Source of the DNA: Alcanivorax sp.
GTDB taxonomy: Bacteria > Pseudomonadota > Gammaproteobacteria > Pseudomonadales > Alcanivoracaceae
NCBI RefSeq assembly: GCF_002726155.1
Contig: NZ_PBSH01000024.1
Location: 1-38,553, forward strand
Reading direction: 5' to 3'
DNA: 38,553 bases
Positions 1 through 8,493 of the stretch are shown piece by piece; the stretch's first letter is position 1, and each line of letters starts with the position of its first letter. A program made the translations under genes and the position numbers. The notes beneath the pieces were generated by a model. The model searched no databases, had not been told where the DNA came from, and saw only the letters and a list, made by a program, of their open reading frames with translations.

Positions 1-135
1 GCTGCGTTCTGCGTTCTGCGTTCTGCGTTCTGCGTTCTGCGTTCTGCGTTCTGCGTTCTGCGTTCTGCGTTCTGCGTTCTGCGTTCTGCGTGCTGCGTGC
101 TGCGTGCTGCGTGCTGCGTGCTGTAGCGTGTAGCG
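1..135. repeat. Heptanucleotide tandem array at the left window edge
   Basis: Three successive blocks of 7-bp units read left to right: about 12 copies of TGCGTTC (3-86), 5 copies of TGCGTGC (87-121) and 2 copies of TGTAGCG (122-135). The first block is perfect and runs off the window edge, so its true length is unknown. The array ends about 25 bp before lipB. Read on the minus strand the units become AGAACGC, AGCACGC and ACGCTAC, which resemble the inward units of the paired heptad elements further along. Confidence 0.95.
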
Positions 136-153
136 TGCACCAAGCCTTATACT
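124..153 (+). promoter_or_regulatory. Possible lipB promoter next to the heptad array
   Basis: A good -10 hexamer, TATACT, lies at 148-153, only 6 bases before the lipB ATG. Transcription from it would start at or next to the start codon and give a nearly leaderless mRNA. No shine-dalgarno sequence is visible, which fits. The -35 region (about 124-130) would fall in the last heptad units and is a poor match to consensus. This is a guess from spacing only. Confidence 0.35.
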
Positions 154-159
154 TTCCCC

Positions 160-873
160 ATGAACGCATTGATTCGCTACTTTCCCCAAGTTGACTACGA
201 TCCCTGCTGGCAGGCCATGCGAGATCTCACTGATCACCGTAATGCCCAACAGAACGACGAGCTATGGGTACTGGAACACCCTCCGGTCTTTACCCTGGGG
301 CAGGCCGGCAAGCCTGAACATGTGCTCAATGCGGGGGACATCCCGGTGGTAAACAGTGACCGTGGCGGGCAGGTGACTTACCACGGCCCCGGCCAGACGG
401 TGATTTACCTGATGCTGGATATCAAACGCCTGGGCCTGGGCAGTCGCGGCCTGGTGACCGCCATTGAGCAAGGCATTATCGATTTCCTTGCCAGCCTGGG
501 CATTGAGGCCGTGAATCGGGATGACGCTCCCGGGGTCTACGTAAACGGAGCCAAGATTGCGTCCCTGGGGCTGCGCATCCGCCGTGGCGCGACCTACCAC
601 GGGCTAGCCATCAACCGGGACATGGATCTGGCCCCCTGGCAGCGAATCAATCCCTGCGGCCACGTGGGCCAGCCCATGACCACCCTGCAGGCACAGGGGA
701 TCAACCTGGATCGCCCTGCTCTGGAGCAACAACTGGTGACGTTATTAACCAAACGTCTGGGGCTGACACCCCGGACAGCCCCCCCTCCAGACTGGTACAA
801 TGCCCTCCAAGAGAACGTCACCACTGGCAGCGATCCTGACAGTGCCCTGACACCGCAGCCCAAGAGACTGTAG
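160..873 (+). CDS. lipB: Octanoyltransferase LipB
   Basis: Transfers octanoate from acyl carrier protein to a lysine on the E2 or H subunits of lipoate-dependent enzymes in the cytoplasm, the first step of lipoate synthesis. The 237-residue protein carries the family signature RGGQVTYHGPGQ at 68-79. The catalytic Lys132 is in AKIASLG and the catalytic Cys166 is in NPCG, at the spacing of the E. coli pair. The start at 160 gives the usual N-terminus with a VDYDPCWQAM-type motif. No ribosome binding site is visible. lipA follows after 60 bp on the same strand, the usual partner order, so the two are probably cotranscribed. The C-terminal 30 residues after the conserved core are low in recognisable motifs, as is common in this family. 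Confidence 0.96.
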   Translation: MNALIRYFPQVDYDPCWQAMRDLTDHRNAQQNDELWVLEHPPVFTLGQAGKPEHVLNAGDIPVVNSDRGGQVTYHGPGQTVIYLMLDIKRLGLGSRGLVTAIEQGIIDFLASLGIEAVNRDDAPGVYVNGAKIASLGLRIRRGATYHGLAINRDMDLAPWQRINPCGHVGQPMTTLQAQGINLDRPALEQQLVTLLTKRLGLTPRTAPPPDWYNALQENVTTGSDPDSALTPQPKRL

Positions 874-933
874 CCCACAGACACAGATGCCTGCCCCACC
901 CTTTCGGCAGCACCCGACGGCAATGGAAACCCC

Positions 934-1911
934 ATGAGCGAACAGGCCCAAGCCAAACGCAAAGTGCAAATCGGTGACAAACTACGCGGCGCCGACAAGG
1001 TCCGCACGATCCCCATGGTTAACGAAGAAAGCGGCTATCAACGCAAGCCGGACTGGATTCGTGTGCGCGTTCCCGCCAACGGGGAGATCCAGCGCATCAA
1101 GTCGCTGCTGCGCAAACAGAAACTGCACACCGTTTGCGAAGAAGCCGCGTGCCCCAATTTGCCGGAATGCTTCGGCGGCGGCACAGCCACCTTCATGATC
1201 ATGGGTGACATCTGCACCCGTCGCTGCGCCTTCTGCGATGTGGGCTTTGGCCGCCCCAATGCCCTGGACGCAGAAGAGCCTTTGCACCTGGCAGAGTCAG
1301 TGGAAAACCTGGGCCTGAATTATGTGGTGATCACTTCGGTGGACCGGGATGATCTGGCCGACGGCGGCGCAGAACATTTTGCCGAATGCATCCGCCAGGT
1401 ACGCACGCGCACTCCGGACACTCGCATCGAAATTCTCACTCCGGACTTCCGCCCCTGCCTGGATACCGCCGTGGAGATTCTCAGCGAGACCGCACCGGAC
1501 GTGTTCAACCACAACATCGAGACAGTCCCGGAACTGTACAAGCACATTCGCCCCGGTGCCCGATACCAGCATTCACTGGATCTGCTCAAGCGCTACAAGG
1601 CGCTGCGCCCGGACGTGAGCACCAAAAGCGGCATCATGGTGGGGCTGGGCGAAACCTTTGAGCAGGTCATCAACACCATCAAAGACTTGCGCGCCCACGA
1701 CGTGAACATGATCACCATTGGCCAGTACCTGCAACCGAGCAAGCATCACGCCCCGGTTGAACGCTTCGTGCATCCGGACGAGTTCCGTGAATACGCCCGC
1801 GTAGCCAACGAACTGGGCTTTACCTCGGTGGCTTCCGGCCCCATGGTGCGCAGCTCCTATCATGCTGATTTACAACATAAAGGCGTCGATGTGGGGCTGC
1901 ACAAGCCCTGA
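934..1911 (+). CDS. lipA: Lipoyl synthase LipA
   Basis: Radical SAM enzyme that inserts two sulfurs into protein-bound octanoyl groups, completing the lipoyl cofactor after LipB. In the 325-residue protein the auxiliary cluster motif CX4CX5C is at C68, C73 and C79. The radical SAM motif CX3CX2C is at C94, C98 and C101. The C-terminal RSSY motif, whose serine ligates the auxiliary cluster, is at 306-309. All expected cluster ligands are present. The gene is followed directly by a strong hairpin terminator, so lipB-lipA looks like a closed two-gene unit. Confidence 0.97.
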   Translation: MSEQAQAKRKVQIGDKLRGADKVRTIPMVNEESGYQRKPDWIRVRVPANGEIQRIKSLLRKQKLHTVCEEAACPNLPECFGGGTATFMIMGDICTRRCAFCDVGFGRPNALDAEEPLHLAESVENLGLNYVVITSVDRDDLADGGAEHFAECIRQVRTRTPDTRIEILTPDFRPCLDTAVEILSETAPDVFNHNIETVPELYKHIRPGARYQHSLDLLKRYKALRPDVSTKSGIMVGLGETFEQVINTIKDLRAHDVNMITIGQYLQPSKHHAPVERFVHPDEFREYARVANELGFTSVASGPMVRSSYHADLQHKGVDVGLHKP

Positions 1912-1915
1912 GCCT

Positions 1916-1945
1916 GCGGCCACGCCCCGGGCGTGGCCGTTTAAA
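1916..1945 (+). terminator. Rho-independent terminator after lipA
   Basis: A 9-bp GC-rich stem, GGCCACGCC with GGCGTGGCC, closes a 3-base loop and is followed by a T-rich run (GTTTAAATTT). It lies 5 bases after the lipA stop codon. Confidence 0.85.
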
Positions 1946-2067
1946 TTTACATTTCCCACACTGTCGGTCCACTGACCCGGCCGCGGCTTTGCATTACGCT
2001 AGCGTTCAGTTCAACCCGCATTAATCCCGGCGGTTGTTGCCGTTACGATTTTTAAGGTTCCCGTGTC

Positions 2068-3564
2068 ATGCCGAGAAGTGCAGTCCGCAGACAATCCCCC
2101 GCTTTTTTCTTGTTGGCCCTCTCCCTGGTCAGCACCCTGCTTGCCCGCCCCATACAGGCGGAAGTACCTGCACCGGTGATGGCCCCCGTGCTGGATGTGG
2201 CAAAAGAGCTGCAACTGCCCGAAACCGATCTGGCCGTGGCCTCGATTCCACTGGATGGCCCCGGAAAGGCCCGCTTCATGAACGCCGACATGCCATTGAA
2301 TCCCGGCTCCATCATGAAGGTCATCACCACCTACGCTGCCCTGGAACTGCTCGGCCCCACCTTTCAGTGGCACACCCGCCTTTACACTGACGGCATCATT
2401 GAAGGCGAGACGCTGAACGGCAACCTGTACTTTGTCGGCAGCGGCGACCCAAAACTCACCGAAGAACGGCTGTGGTTGTTACTGCGTGAGTTACGCGCCA
2501 TGGGCGTCAAACATATCGCCGGTGATCTGATTCTCGATGGCAGCGTTTTCAACCTGCCCAATGGCATCGCCGACTTCAACGATGACGGCGACAACCCCAA
2601 TGCGCCCTTTCTGGTGGAGCCCAACGGCCTGCTCACCAACCTGAATGTTCTGCGCATTCGCGCTCGTGCAGACAACCGGGGCATCCACACCTGGACCGAG
2701 CCCGCGCTGAACGGCATCACCATCGACAACCAGCTGGTGTTCCGCGACTACGGCCGCTGCCCGCGACGCTATCAATTCGACTATGAACCCGTTGAGGCAG
2801 AAAACGGCACCACCACGATTACCGTCACCGGCGTACTGCCCAAAGGCTGCAGCACCAGCAGCTACCTGTCCGTGCTCAGCCAGCAGGACTATACCGGCGC
2901 CCTGCTGACCAGCCTGTGGCAACAGCTGGGCGGCACCCTGGCCGGCACTACCCGGGAAGGCCTGCGCCCCCGGGAGGACACCGAACTGCTGGTGACCACC
3001 TCCTCGCGGGATCTGGTCACCATGGTCCGCGATATCAACAAATGGAGTAACAACGTGATGGTGCGTCAGGTGTTCCTGACCCTGGGCGCCAAACGTCGCC
3101 AGCCCGGAGACAAGGATGATCTGGCCGCTGCAGAGCGGGAGATCCGTGCCTGGCTGGCCAGCAAAGGCATCGATAATCGAACCATGGTATTTGAAAACGG
3201 CGCGGGCCTGTCACGGATTGAACGCATCACAGCCCGACAAATGGCGCTGTTGTTGCAACATGCCTGGGAAAGTCGCTTTGCCGCAGAACTGATTGCCTCC
3301 CTGCCGCTGGTGGCCATGGACGGCACCATGCGCCGGCGCCTGGGCAACGCCGATATGGCCGGCATGGGCCACATCAAGACCGGCTCACTGCGCAACGTCC
3401 GTTCCATTGCCGGCTTTACCCGCGATGAGGACAACACCACCTGGGCGGTAGTCGCCATGGTCAACAACCCGCGCGCGTGGCAAACCGAGCCGGTACTGGA
3501 CGCCTTCATTGAGCAGGTGCACCTGTCGACCCGTCCACCCAGCATCAGTACCGCCAGCCAATAA
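2068..3564 (+). CDS. dacB: D-alanyl-D-alanine carboxypeptidase/endopeptidase PBP4 (DacB)
   Basis: Penicillin-binding protein of peptidase family S13, acting in the periplasm on peptidoglycan stem peptides and cross-links. The 498-residue protein begins with a signal peptide whose hydrophobic stretch is about 11-25, with likely cleavage after PIQA near residue 31. The three active-site motifs are present in order: SIMK (S81 to K84), SNN (327-329) and KTG (437-439). The long insertion between the first and second motifs is typical of class C low-molecular-weight PBPs. Nothing in the flanking genes is functionally linked. The ATG at 2068 is chosen because it gives a complete signal peptide. Confidence 0.95.
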   Translation: MPRSAVRRQSPAFFLLALSLVSTLLARPIQAEVPAPVMAPVLDVAKELQLPETDLAVASIPLDGPGKARFMNADMPLNPGSIMKVITTYAALELLGPTFQWHTRLYTDGIIEGETLNGNLYFVGSGDPKLTEERLWLLLRELRAMGVKHIAGDLILDGSVFNLPNGIADFNDDGDNPNAPFLVEPNGLLTNLNVLRIRARADNRGIHTWTEPALNGITIDNQLVFRDYGRCPRRYQFDYEPVEAENGTTTITVTGVLPKGCSTSSYLSVLSQQDYTGALLTSLWQQLGGTLAGTTREGLRPREDTELLVTTSSRDLVTMVRDINKWSNNVMVRQVFLTLGAKRRQPGDKDDLAAAEREIRAWLASKGIDNRTMVFENGAGLSRIERITARQMALLLQHAWESRFAAELIASLPLVAMDGTMRRRLGNADMAGMGHIKTGSLRNVRSIAGFTRDEDNTTWAVVAMVNNPRAWQTEPVLDAFIEQVHLSTRPPSISTASQ

Positions 3565-3700
3565 AGGGCCCGCCCCGTCTTGCCATGATGGTCACGGGGT
3601 TCTCTGCTATGCTCCCGACACACTGAGACGTCTTGCAGCGCACGATTCAATGCACAACGCACGCAACAGGGTGCGCTGAGACATGGCAGAGAGCCCTACT

Positions 3701-4369
3701 ATGATTACTGTGCATCATCTGGAAAACTCCCGTTCCCTGCGTATCGTCTGGCTGCTTGAAGAGTTGGGCCTGGACTACGAAATCAAGCATTACGCCCGCA
3801 ACCCGAAGACCATGCTGGCCCCAGCCGAGTTGCGCAAGATTCATCCTTTGGGCAAGTCCCCGGTCATCACCGATGGCGACACCGTCATTGCCGAATCCGG
3901 CACCATTATCGAATACCTGGTACAGCGCTACGGCAACGGCCAATGGCAGCCCGCGCCAGAGGATGACCAATGGCTGAACTACCGCTACTGGCTACACTAC
4001 GCCGAAGGCTCGCTGATGCCCTTGCTGGTCATGAAGCTGATCTTCAGCCATATCGCCAAAGCCCCCATGCCCTTTTTTGCCAAACCCATCGCCAAAAAAA
4101 TCAGCGGCAAGGTCACCGGCACCATGCTGGACCCGCAGCTGAAAAATCACCTGGCCGTCATTGAACAACACCTGGCAACGCAGACCTGGTTTGCCGGCGA
4201 CAGCCCATCCGGGGCCGACATCCTGATGAGCTTTCCCCTGCAGGCAGCCTCTGCCCGTGCGGACCTGAGCCAACTGCCTTCGATCCAGCGCTTTGTGGCA
4301 CAGATGGAAGCACGCCCTGCCTACCAGAAAGCGGTGGAACGGGCCGGCCCGCTGACGCCGATGCGTTAA
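3701..4369 (+). CDS. Glutathione S-transferase family protein
   Basis: Cytosolic GST of about 222 residues. The N-terminal thioredoxin-like domain has HHLENSRSLRIVWLLEELGL near the start, with candidate catalytic serines 10 and 12. The glutathione-binding motif ESGTIIEYL is near residue 68. The C-terminal half is the helical GST domain. I prefer the ATG at 3701, because GST homologues start MITxHHL and a GAGAG sequence lies 7 bases upstream. An in-frame ATG at 3683 would add six residues. The methyltransferase gene follows after 10 bp, so the two are probably cotranscribed. The substrate cannot be told from sequence. Confidence 0.9.
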   Translation: MITVHHLENSRSLRIVWLLEELGLDYEIKHYARNPKTMLAPAELRKIHPLGKSPVITDGDTVIAESGTIIEYLVQRYGNGQWQPAPEDDQWLNYRYWLHYAEGSLMPLLVMKLIFSHIAKAPMPFFAKPIAKKISGKVTGTMLDPQLKNHLAVIEQHLATQTWFAGDSPSGADILMSFPLQAASARADLSQLPSIQRFVAQMEARPAYQKAVERAGPLTPMR

Positions 4370-4379
4370 CAGGACGACC

Positions 4380-5060
4380 ATGACTCAGGCACCAGAAGAC
4401 GCCATTCTGGCCAGCTGGGCGGCCAATGCCGCCCCCTGGATCGCCCTGCTGCAAGGCTGTGGCATCGCCAGCCGCCAGACCACCAATCCGGCAATCATCA
4501 ATGCCATTAATCGCTACCAGCCAGACTCGGTGCTGGATGTGGGCTGCGGCGAGGGGTGGCTGTGCCGGGCACTGGCCGCAGAAAATAACGCGCCGATCAC
4601 CGCGATCACCGGCGTGGATGCCATTGCGGCGCTGGTGGAAAACGCCCGGGCACAGCACCCCGGCGGCACCTACCTGTGCAGTGACTATTCGCGATTATCC
4701 AGTGCCCTGAACGGCCAGACATTTGCCGTTATCGTATGCAATTTTTCTCTCTTTGGTGAGCATTCCGTTGCGCAAGTACTCGCAACGCTAAAACAACACC
4801 TGCGCGCTGACGGCACCCTGCTGATACAAACCCTGCATCCTCTCATGGTCTGCAACGGAGACTACCGTTCAGGCTGGCGGACCGGTAGCTGGGCCGGCTG
4901 TAGTGGCGCCTTCCATGACGCCCCTCCCTGGTATTTCCGCACATTGTCGGATTGGCTGGCGCTTCTTCAGCAACAGGGTTTGCACGTTTACATGGAAGAA
5001 CCCCTGGATCCGCAAACGCACACGCCCTTGTCTGTTATCTTCCACGCCCGGCAGCCATAA
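4380..5060 (+). CDS. Class I SAM-dependent methyltransferase
   Basis: The 226-residue protein has a clear SAM-binding motif I, VLDVGCGEGW, at 51-60, and an acidic motif II region near VDAIAAL. Its length and layout match small-molecule methyltransferases of the Methyltransf_11/25 type. A ribosome binding site (AGGA) sits just before the ATG at 4380, and the GST gene ends 10 bases upstream, suggesting one operon. A GST beside a methyltransferase might point to handling of electrophiles, but that is speculation. The substrate is unknown. Confidence 0.88.
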   Translation: MTQAPEDAILASWAANAAPWIALLQGCGIASRQTTNPAIINAINRYQPDSVLDVGCGEGWLCRALAAENNAPITAITGVDAIAALVENARAQHPGGTYLCSDYSRLSSALNGQTFAVIVCNFSLFGEHSVAQVLATLKQHLRADGTLLIQTLHPLMVCNGDYRSGWRTGSWAGCSGAFHDAPPWYFRTLSDWLALLQQQGLHVYMEEPLDPQTHTPLSVIFHARQP

Positions 5061-5192
5061 ACCCTCGCGCTCCGGCCCGCTACAGTAATCCCACAAGCTA
5101 TAACAAAGTCACGATGGTTAACCTTGCCCGTGCTTTATAGGATTGCCACAGAATCGTTCGCACTCCAACAATAATCACAGTGTGGCTGCCCC

Positions 5193-5405
5193 ATGATACT
5201 GCTCTATTTCGCTGTCAGTTTTCTTATCGGTCTGTTACTTCTGCAAGGCCTGAACCGGCTCCTTCGCATCCCTTTTTCAACCACAAAGACTCCGTCGGCC
5301 TTTCGCGTTCAGCAACCTGCCGATCGGGGCTGCGACGTTGATAACACCCTTCCCGCATTAAACCTGGCGCTGCTCTCCACCCGGCAACCCACACAACACC
5401 GTTAA
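5193..5405 (+). CDS. Possible small single-pass membrane protein
   Basis: A 70-residue frame with one strong N-terminal hydrophobic segment (about residues 2-21, ILLYFAVSFLIGLLLLQGL), followed by a polar tail with one cysteine. I do not recognise it. There is no good ribosome binding site before the ATG at 5193. It lies alone between the methyltransferase and the NlpE-like gene, with about 130 bp on each side. It may be a real small membrane protein or a chance frame; if it is not real, 5061-5533 holds no gene. Confidence 0.35.
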   Translation: MILLYFAVSFLIGLLLLQGLNRLLRIPFSTTKTPSAFRVQQPADRGCDVDNTLPALNLALLSTRQPTQHR

Positions 5406-5533
5406 CGCTTCACCGTACCCTGAAGGTGATGAACCAGCACAAATATTCAAAAACTGTTAAACCAGCGAACCAAACGGCAAAAGCGTATTCTAAGCAGTAA
5501 TACAGAAGGGAAACCTGCAAGGGAGTGATGTTC

Positions 5534-5971
5534 ATGAAGACTTATTTCGCCGCCGCCGTTCTCGGCTGCACCGTTGCGTTTGCCGGCTGCCAGAGCCAGC
5601 CTGAAGCACCGATCAACCCAACCGCCCAGAAAGAGATCTACAGTGGGATGCTTCCCTGTGCAGACTGCTCCGGTATTCGCACCACGTTAACCCTGTACCG
5701 GGATCAGTACGATAGCCCCACCCGCTTCGAGCTGCGAGAAGAGTATATGAGCGGCTCCACCGTGAAACTGAATGCCGTGGAACGGGGTGACTGGGCATCG
5801 CGCAAATACCAGGAAGGCGTTACCCAGGAAGACGTCTACACTATCAACCCCGAGGCCGATGACGACGCCCAACGCCAGTATCTCAAGGACGCGGTCAATG
5901 CCATTGAGCAACTGGACCAGTCCGGCAACCGGATCGAATCGAACCTGAATTACCGTTTGCTCAGCAAATAA
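5534..5971 (+). CDS. NlpE N-terminal-domain lipoprotein
   Basis: An outer-membrane lipoprotein candidate of 145 residues. The signal sequence MKTYFAAAVLGCTVAFAGC ends in a lipobox (FAGC), giving a lipidated Cys19. The next part, YSGMLPCADCSGIRTTLTL, is the signature of the NlpE N-terminal domain with its CxxC motif. E. coli NlpE (CutF) senses surface adhesion and copper and activates Cpx; only the N-terminal domain is present here. I chose the ATG at 5534 because AAGGGAG lies 8 bases upstream. In-frame GTG 5525 and ATG 5528 overlap that site. A strong terminator follows. Confidence 0.88.
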   Translation: MKTYFAAAVLGCTVAFAGCQSQPEAPINPTAQKEIYSGMLPCADCSGIRTTLTLYRDQYDSPTRFELREEYMSGSTVKLNAVERGDWASRKYQEGVTQEDVYTINPEADDDAQRQYLKDAVNAIEQLDQSGNRIESNLNYRLLSK

Positions 5972-5987
5972 TCCGTATCGGTAGAAC

Positions 5988-6011
5988 AAAAAGGCGCTTC
6001 GGCGCCTTTTT
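5988..6011 (+). terminator. Rho-independent terminator after the NlpE-like gene
   Basis: GGCGC and GCGCC arms close a TTCG tetraloop, flanked by AAAAA on the left and TTTTT on the right. The symmetric A/T flanks would let it act in both directions. Confidence 0.93.
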
Positions 6012-6082
6012 CGTGCCCACTCCCTCGTCAGCCCTTTTACCTGCGGCATTTTGCCGCTACCTGTGAATACATCCCAAATAGG

Positions 6083-6117
6083 AATGACTTGCATTAACAG
6101 AGTAAAACTCTTAGTAT
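6083..6117 (+). promoter_or_regulatory. Candidate promoter with overlapping Fur-like box, upstream of exbB
   Basis: TTGCAT (6089-6094), 17 bp, then TAGTAT (6112-6117) resembles a sigma-70 promoter with weak hexamers. AATGACTTGCATT (6083-6095) matches 10 of 13 positions of the Fur core AATGATAATCATT and covers the -35 hexamer. Iron-regulated repressors commonly occupy that position. A perfect AGAGT-AAA-ACTCT inverted repeat (6099-6111) lies in the spacer. The leader to exbB would be about 150 bases. The rest of the 5972-6272 gap shows only the terminator and no gene. Confidence 0.45.
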
Positions 6118-6272
6118 TGCGAACCCTATTCAACCCTTGACGCTAATGTAATTGCCGCGCGCCACCCTGTGACGCCCTGTCATCAGGCTTCCATTATTAC
6201 GCGGTAGACTACATAAGCCTTTGTGTACCCAAGACCGGGCACCTGATCATTTGCCCATAGCTGGAGTTTTCC

Positions 6273-6947
6273 ATGCCCCCAATTTCCCTGCACTTGCCGG
6301 AATGGTTTGTCAGTGGCGGCGCCACCATGTGGGTCCTCGCCCTGTTGTCCGTGATTGCCCTGGCCACGCTGATTTCCAAGATCCTGCAATTTGCCCGTAT
6401 CCGCCCCGGCAACAGCCGCCAGGCGGACCAGCTGCTCAACGCGCTGCGTCAGGGCAAGCAACCCGGCGAGCCCGCTGGCAAACTGAACAGCCCCATCGAC
6501 CGGGTTCTCTGGCAGTGCTGGCAAAACCGTAATCTGGACGAAGCGGCCTGGCAGGAAGAGAGCCTACGCCTGGCACGCAGTGGTCTGGATGAATTACGCG
6601 GCGGTTTGCGGGTGTTGGAAGTAATCAGCGCCATCGCCCCGTTGCTGGGCCTGCTGGGTACCGTATTCGGCATGATCGGTGCGTTCCAGGCATTGGAAAC
6701 CGCCGGCTCGCAGGTGGACCCTTCCATTCTGTCCGGGGGTATCTGGGAAGCCCTGCTCACCACCGCCGCTGGCCTGAGCGTGGCGATCCCGACGTTGGCC
6801 GCGTTCCACTGGGCCGACCGCACCATCGAGCAATGCCGCGAAAAGATGCAGGACCGCTTGTCCCGCCTGAAAGTACTGCGCAACAACCACACGGCTCCCG
6901 AACCTCTGGAAGAGGATCGCGACCCGTCGGTGTCGCATGCATATTGA
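6273..6947 (+). CDS. exbB: ExbB/TolQ/MotA-family proton channel protein
   Basis: Inner-membrane subunit that uses the proton motive force with ExbD to energise TonB-dependent outer-membrane uptake. The 224 residues contain three membrane segments: about 18-36, 113-140 and 158-180. The second contains ISAIAPLLGLLGTVFGMIGAF and the third ALLTTAAGLSVAIPTLAAF, both family hallmarks. A GGAG ribosome binding site precedes the ATG. It is first in a tight exbB-exbD-exbD2-tonB operon and overlaps exbD by 11 bases. The presence of tonB identifies the set as Exb rather than Tol-Pal. Confidence 0.93.
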   Translation: MPPISLHLPEWFVSGGATMWVLALLSVIALATLISKILQFARIRPGNSRQADQLLNALRQGKQPGEPAGKLNSPIDRVLWQCWQNRNLDEAAWQEESLRLARSGLDELRGGLRVLEVISAIAPLLGLLGTVFGMIGAFQALETAGSQVDPSILSGGIWEALLTTAAGLSVAIPTLAAFHWADRTIEQCREKMQDRLSRLKVLRNNHTAPEPLEEDRDPSVSHAY

Positions 6948-7317
6948 ACCGGAGCGTCATCGCACGCCCTTTATCAGCCTGACACCACTGATTGATGTGG
7001 TGTTCATCCTGCTTGTGTTCTTTATGCTCGCTACCCGTTTCGGCCAGTACCACGATCTGCCCGTGAACGTTCAGCCTGCAGACAGCACCGAGCAGCCAGA
7101 TGAACACTGGCTGGTGGTTGAAGTGCAGGCCAGTGGCATGCTGACCCTCAATGGCGTCAGCTTTACCCCGGCTGCCGTGGCCGACCGCCTGGACACCAGC
7201 AAGACCAAGGTGTGGGTCACCGTGAATCCGGACGCCACCCTGCAACAGGCACTGACCGCTGTCGACGCCATGAAAGCCGCCGGCGTTCGCGATGTACAAC
7301 TGGAGCTGTTGCCATGA
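6937..7317 (+). CDS. exbD: ExbD biopolymer transport protein (first copy)
   Basis: Inner-membrane protein of 126 residues with one N-terminal transmembrane helix and a periplasmic domain. The helix contains the protonatable aspartate essential in the family: Asp20 in SLTPLIDVVFILLVFFML. It is predicted to sit inside the ExbB oligomer. Its start lies 11 bases inside exbB, and its stop overlaps the start of a second exbD-like gene (ATGA), indicating translational coupling. Compare the second copy, which lacks the aspartate. Confidence 0.92.
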   Translation: MHIEPERHRTPFISLTPLIDVVFILLVFFMLATRFGQYHDLPVNVQPADSTEQPDEHWLVVEVQASGMLTLNGVSFTPAAVADRLDTSKTKVWVTVNPDATLQQALTAVDAMKAAGVRDVQLELLP

Positions 7318-7748
7318 TGATCATGGAAACCTCATCACGCAGACCGCCCCTGGAGCCGGTACTGCCACTGATCAATGTGGTCTTCCTGCTGTTGATCTTC
7401 TTTATGCTGGCCGGGCAACTGGCCAAGCGCCCCACCGTGGCGGTGGAAGCCCCCATGAGCCAGACCGCCAACGGCGAAGAAGCCCGGGACAAGCTGCTGC
7501 TGGTAATGCAGAACGATGGCCAATGGTTTGCCGAAGACAGCGCCGAGCCGCTCAGCGACGAGGCACTGCTGGCCCTGCTCGGTGACAAACCCGAAGAAGC
7601 GGAAGTGCGCCTGCTCGCCGACGCCGGGGTCACCATGCAAGCCTTGCGTGGTCGCCTGGAAACCCTGCAGGGCATGGGTGTAGAACAGGTTCGCCTGGTC
7701 ACCCAGAGTGACGCAGCCGCTGAAAGCGCAAGCGAGGAGGCCCAATGA
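7314..7748 (+). CDS. ExbD-like protein (second copy) with Asn replacing the key Asp
   Basis: A 144-residue ExbD/TolR-family protein with one N-terminal membrane helix and a periplasmic domain. In the helix the invariant aspartate is replaced: PLINVVFLLLIFFML has Asn21 where the first copy has Asp20. I chose the ATG at 7314 because GGAG lies 8 bases upstream and it overlaps the exbD stop codon. In-frame ATGs at 7317 and 7323 are alternatives. It overlaps tonB by 4 bases. It probably pairs with the first copy in an asymmetric ExbD dimer, an inference from operon order and the substitution. Confidence 0.9.
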   Translation: MMIMETSSRRPPLEPVLPLINVVFLLLIFFMLAGQLAKRPTVAVEAPMSQTANGEEARDKLLLVMQNDGQWFAEDSAEPLSDEALLALLGDKPEEAEVRLLADAGVTMQALRGRLETLQGMGVEQVRLVTQSDAAAESASEEAQ

Positions 7749-8488
7749 AACCTCGCAACCTTACCGCCTGGATTGTCTCCATTCTGGTTCACGTCAGTGT
7801 ACTGGTCACTGTTGGCGCGATGACCCTGGCCGGCGGCCGCCCTGCCAAACCCGGCGTGAGCGAAATTGCCATCAACTTGTCGGCGCCACCGGCCCCGAAA
7901 GCCGCGGCGCCAGCACCACAGCCCAAGGCCCAGCCTGCACCGCAGCCAAAACCGAAGCCCAAACCCAAACCAAAGCCGAAACCCAAGCCCAAACCGGTAG
8001 CGAAGCCAAAACCGAAACCGGAGCCCAAGCCTGAGCCGACGCCCGAACCGCAGGTAGCAGAAACCAAACCGACGGAAACCCCGGATGAGAGTGTCAACGA
8101 AGAGGCCTCCACCCAGCCGCTGACCCAGGGCGCCAAGGGGATGGCAGGCGATCCGGGCAAAGGGGTCCATCAATCCGGCGACACGGAAAACGCGCTCAAC
8201 AAATACCTGGCCAAAGTCCGCGATACGATTGATTACAACAAGCAGTATCCGCACCGGGCCAAGATGCGCCGCCAGCAAGGTACGGTGAAAGTATCCTTCG
8301 TCATCAACGCCTCCGGCCGCGCTGAACAGGTCGAAATCACGGAAAGCTCCGGCAGCCGCATTCTCGACCGGGCCACCAAGGAACTGGTTGCACGCCTGCG
8401 CTTTGATGCGCCCCCCAAGGAGCTGGATAGCAGCAGCATCCCGGTGCGAGTCATTGCGCCAGTGGACTACGACCTTAGCAACGGCTGA
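7745..8488 (+). CDS. tonB: TonB energy-transducing protein
   Basis: Spans the periplasm and transmits energy from ExbB/ExbD to outer-membrane receptors. The 247-residue protein has an N-terminal membrane anchor (about 9-30) with the SxxxH pair at Ser12 and His16 that E. coli TonB uses to couple to ExbB/ExbD. A long Pro-Lys and Pro-Glu spacer covers about 50-105. The C-terminal TonB domain follows, with QYPHRAKMRRQQGTVKVSF and a closing beta strand. It is last in the operon and overlaps the second exbD gene by 4 bases (ATGA). No TonB-dependent receptor is in the window, so the cargo is unknown. Confidence 0.93.
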   Translation: MKPRNLTAWIVSILVHVSVLVTVGAMTLAGGRPAKPGVSEIAINLSAPPAPKAAAPAPQPKAQPAPQPKPKPKPKPKPKPKPKPVAKPKPKPEPKPEPTPEPQVAETKPTETPDESVNEEASTQPLTQGAKGMAGDPGKGVHQSGDTENALNKYLAKVRDTIDYNKQYPHRAKMRRQQGTVKVSFVINASGRAEQVEITESSGSRILDRATKELVARLRFDAPPKELDSSSIPVRVIAPVDYDLSNG

Positions 8489-8493
8489 CCATG

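Noticed and set aside
1..135. Tandem repeats as a CRISPR array
   Set aside because: The units are 7 bp with no spacers, and there are no cas genes.
3565..3620. Terminator after dacB and extended -10 before the GST gene
   Set aside because: The stem CCCCGT/ACGGGG has a long imperfect interior and no T run, and no -35 fits TGCTATGCT at usable spacing.
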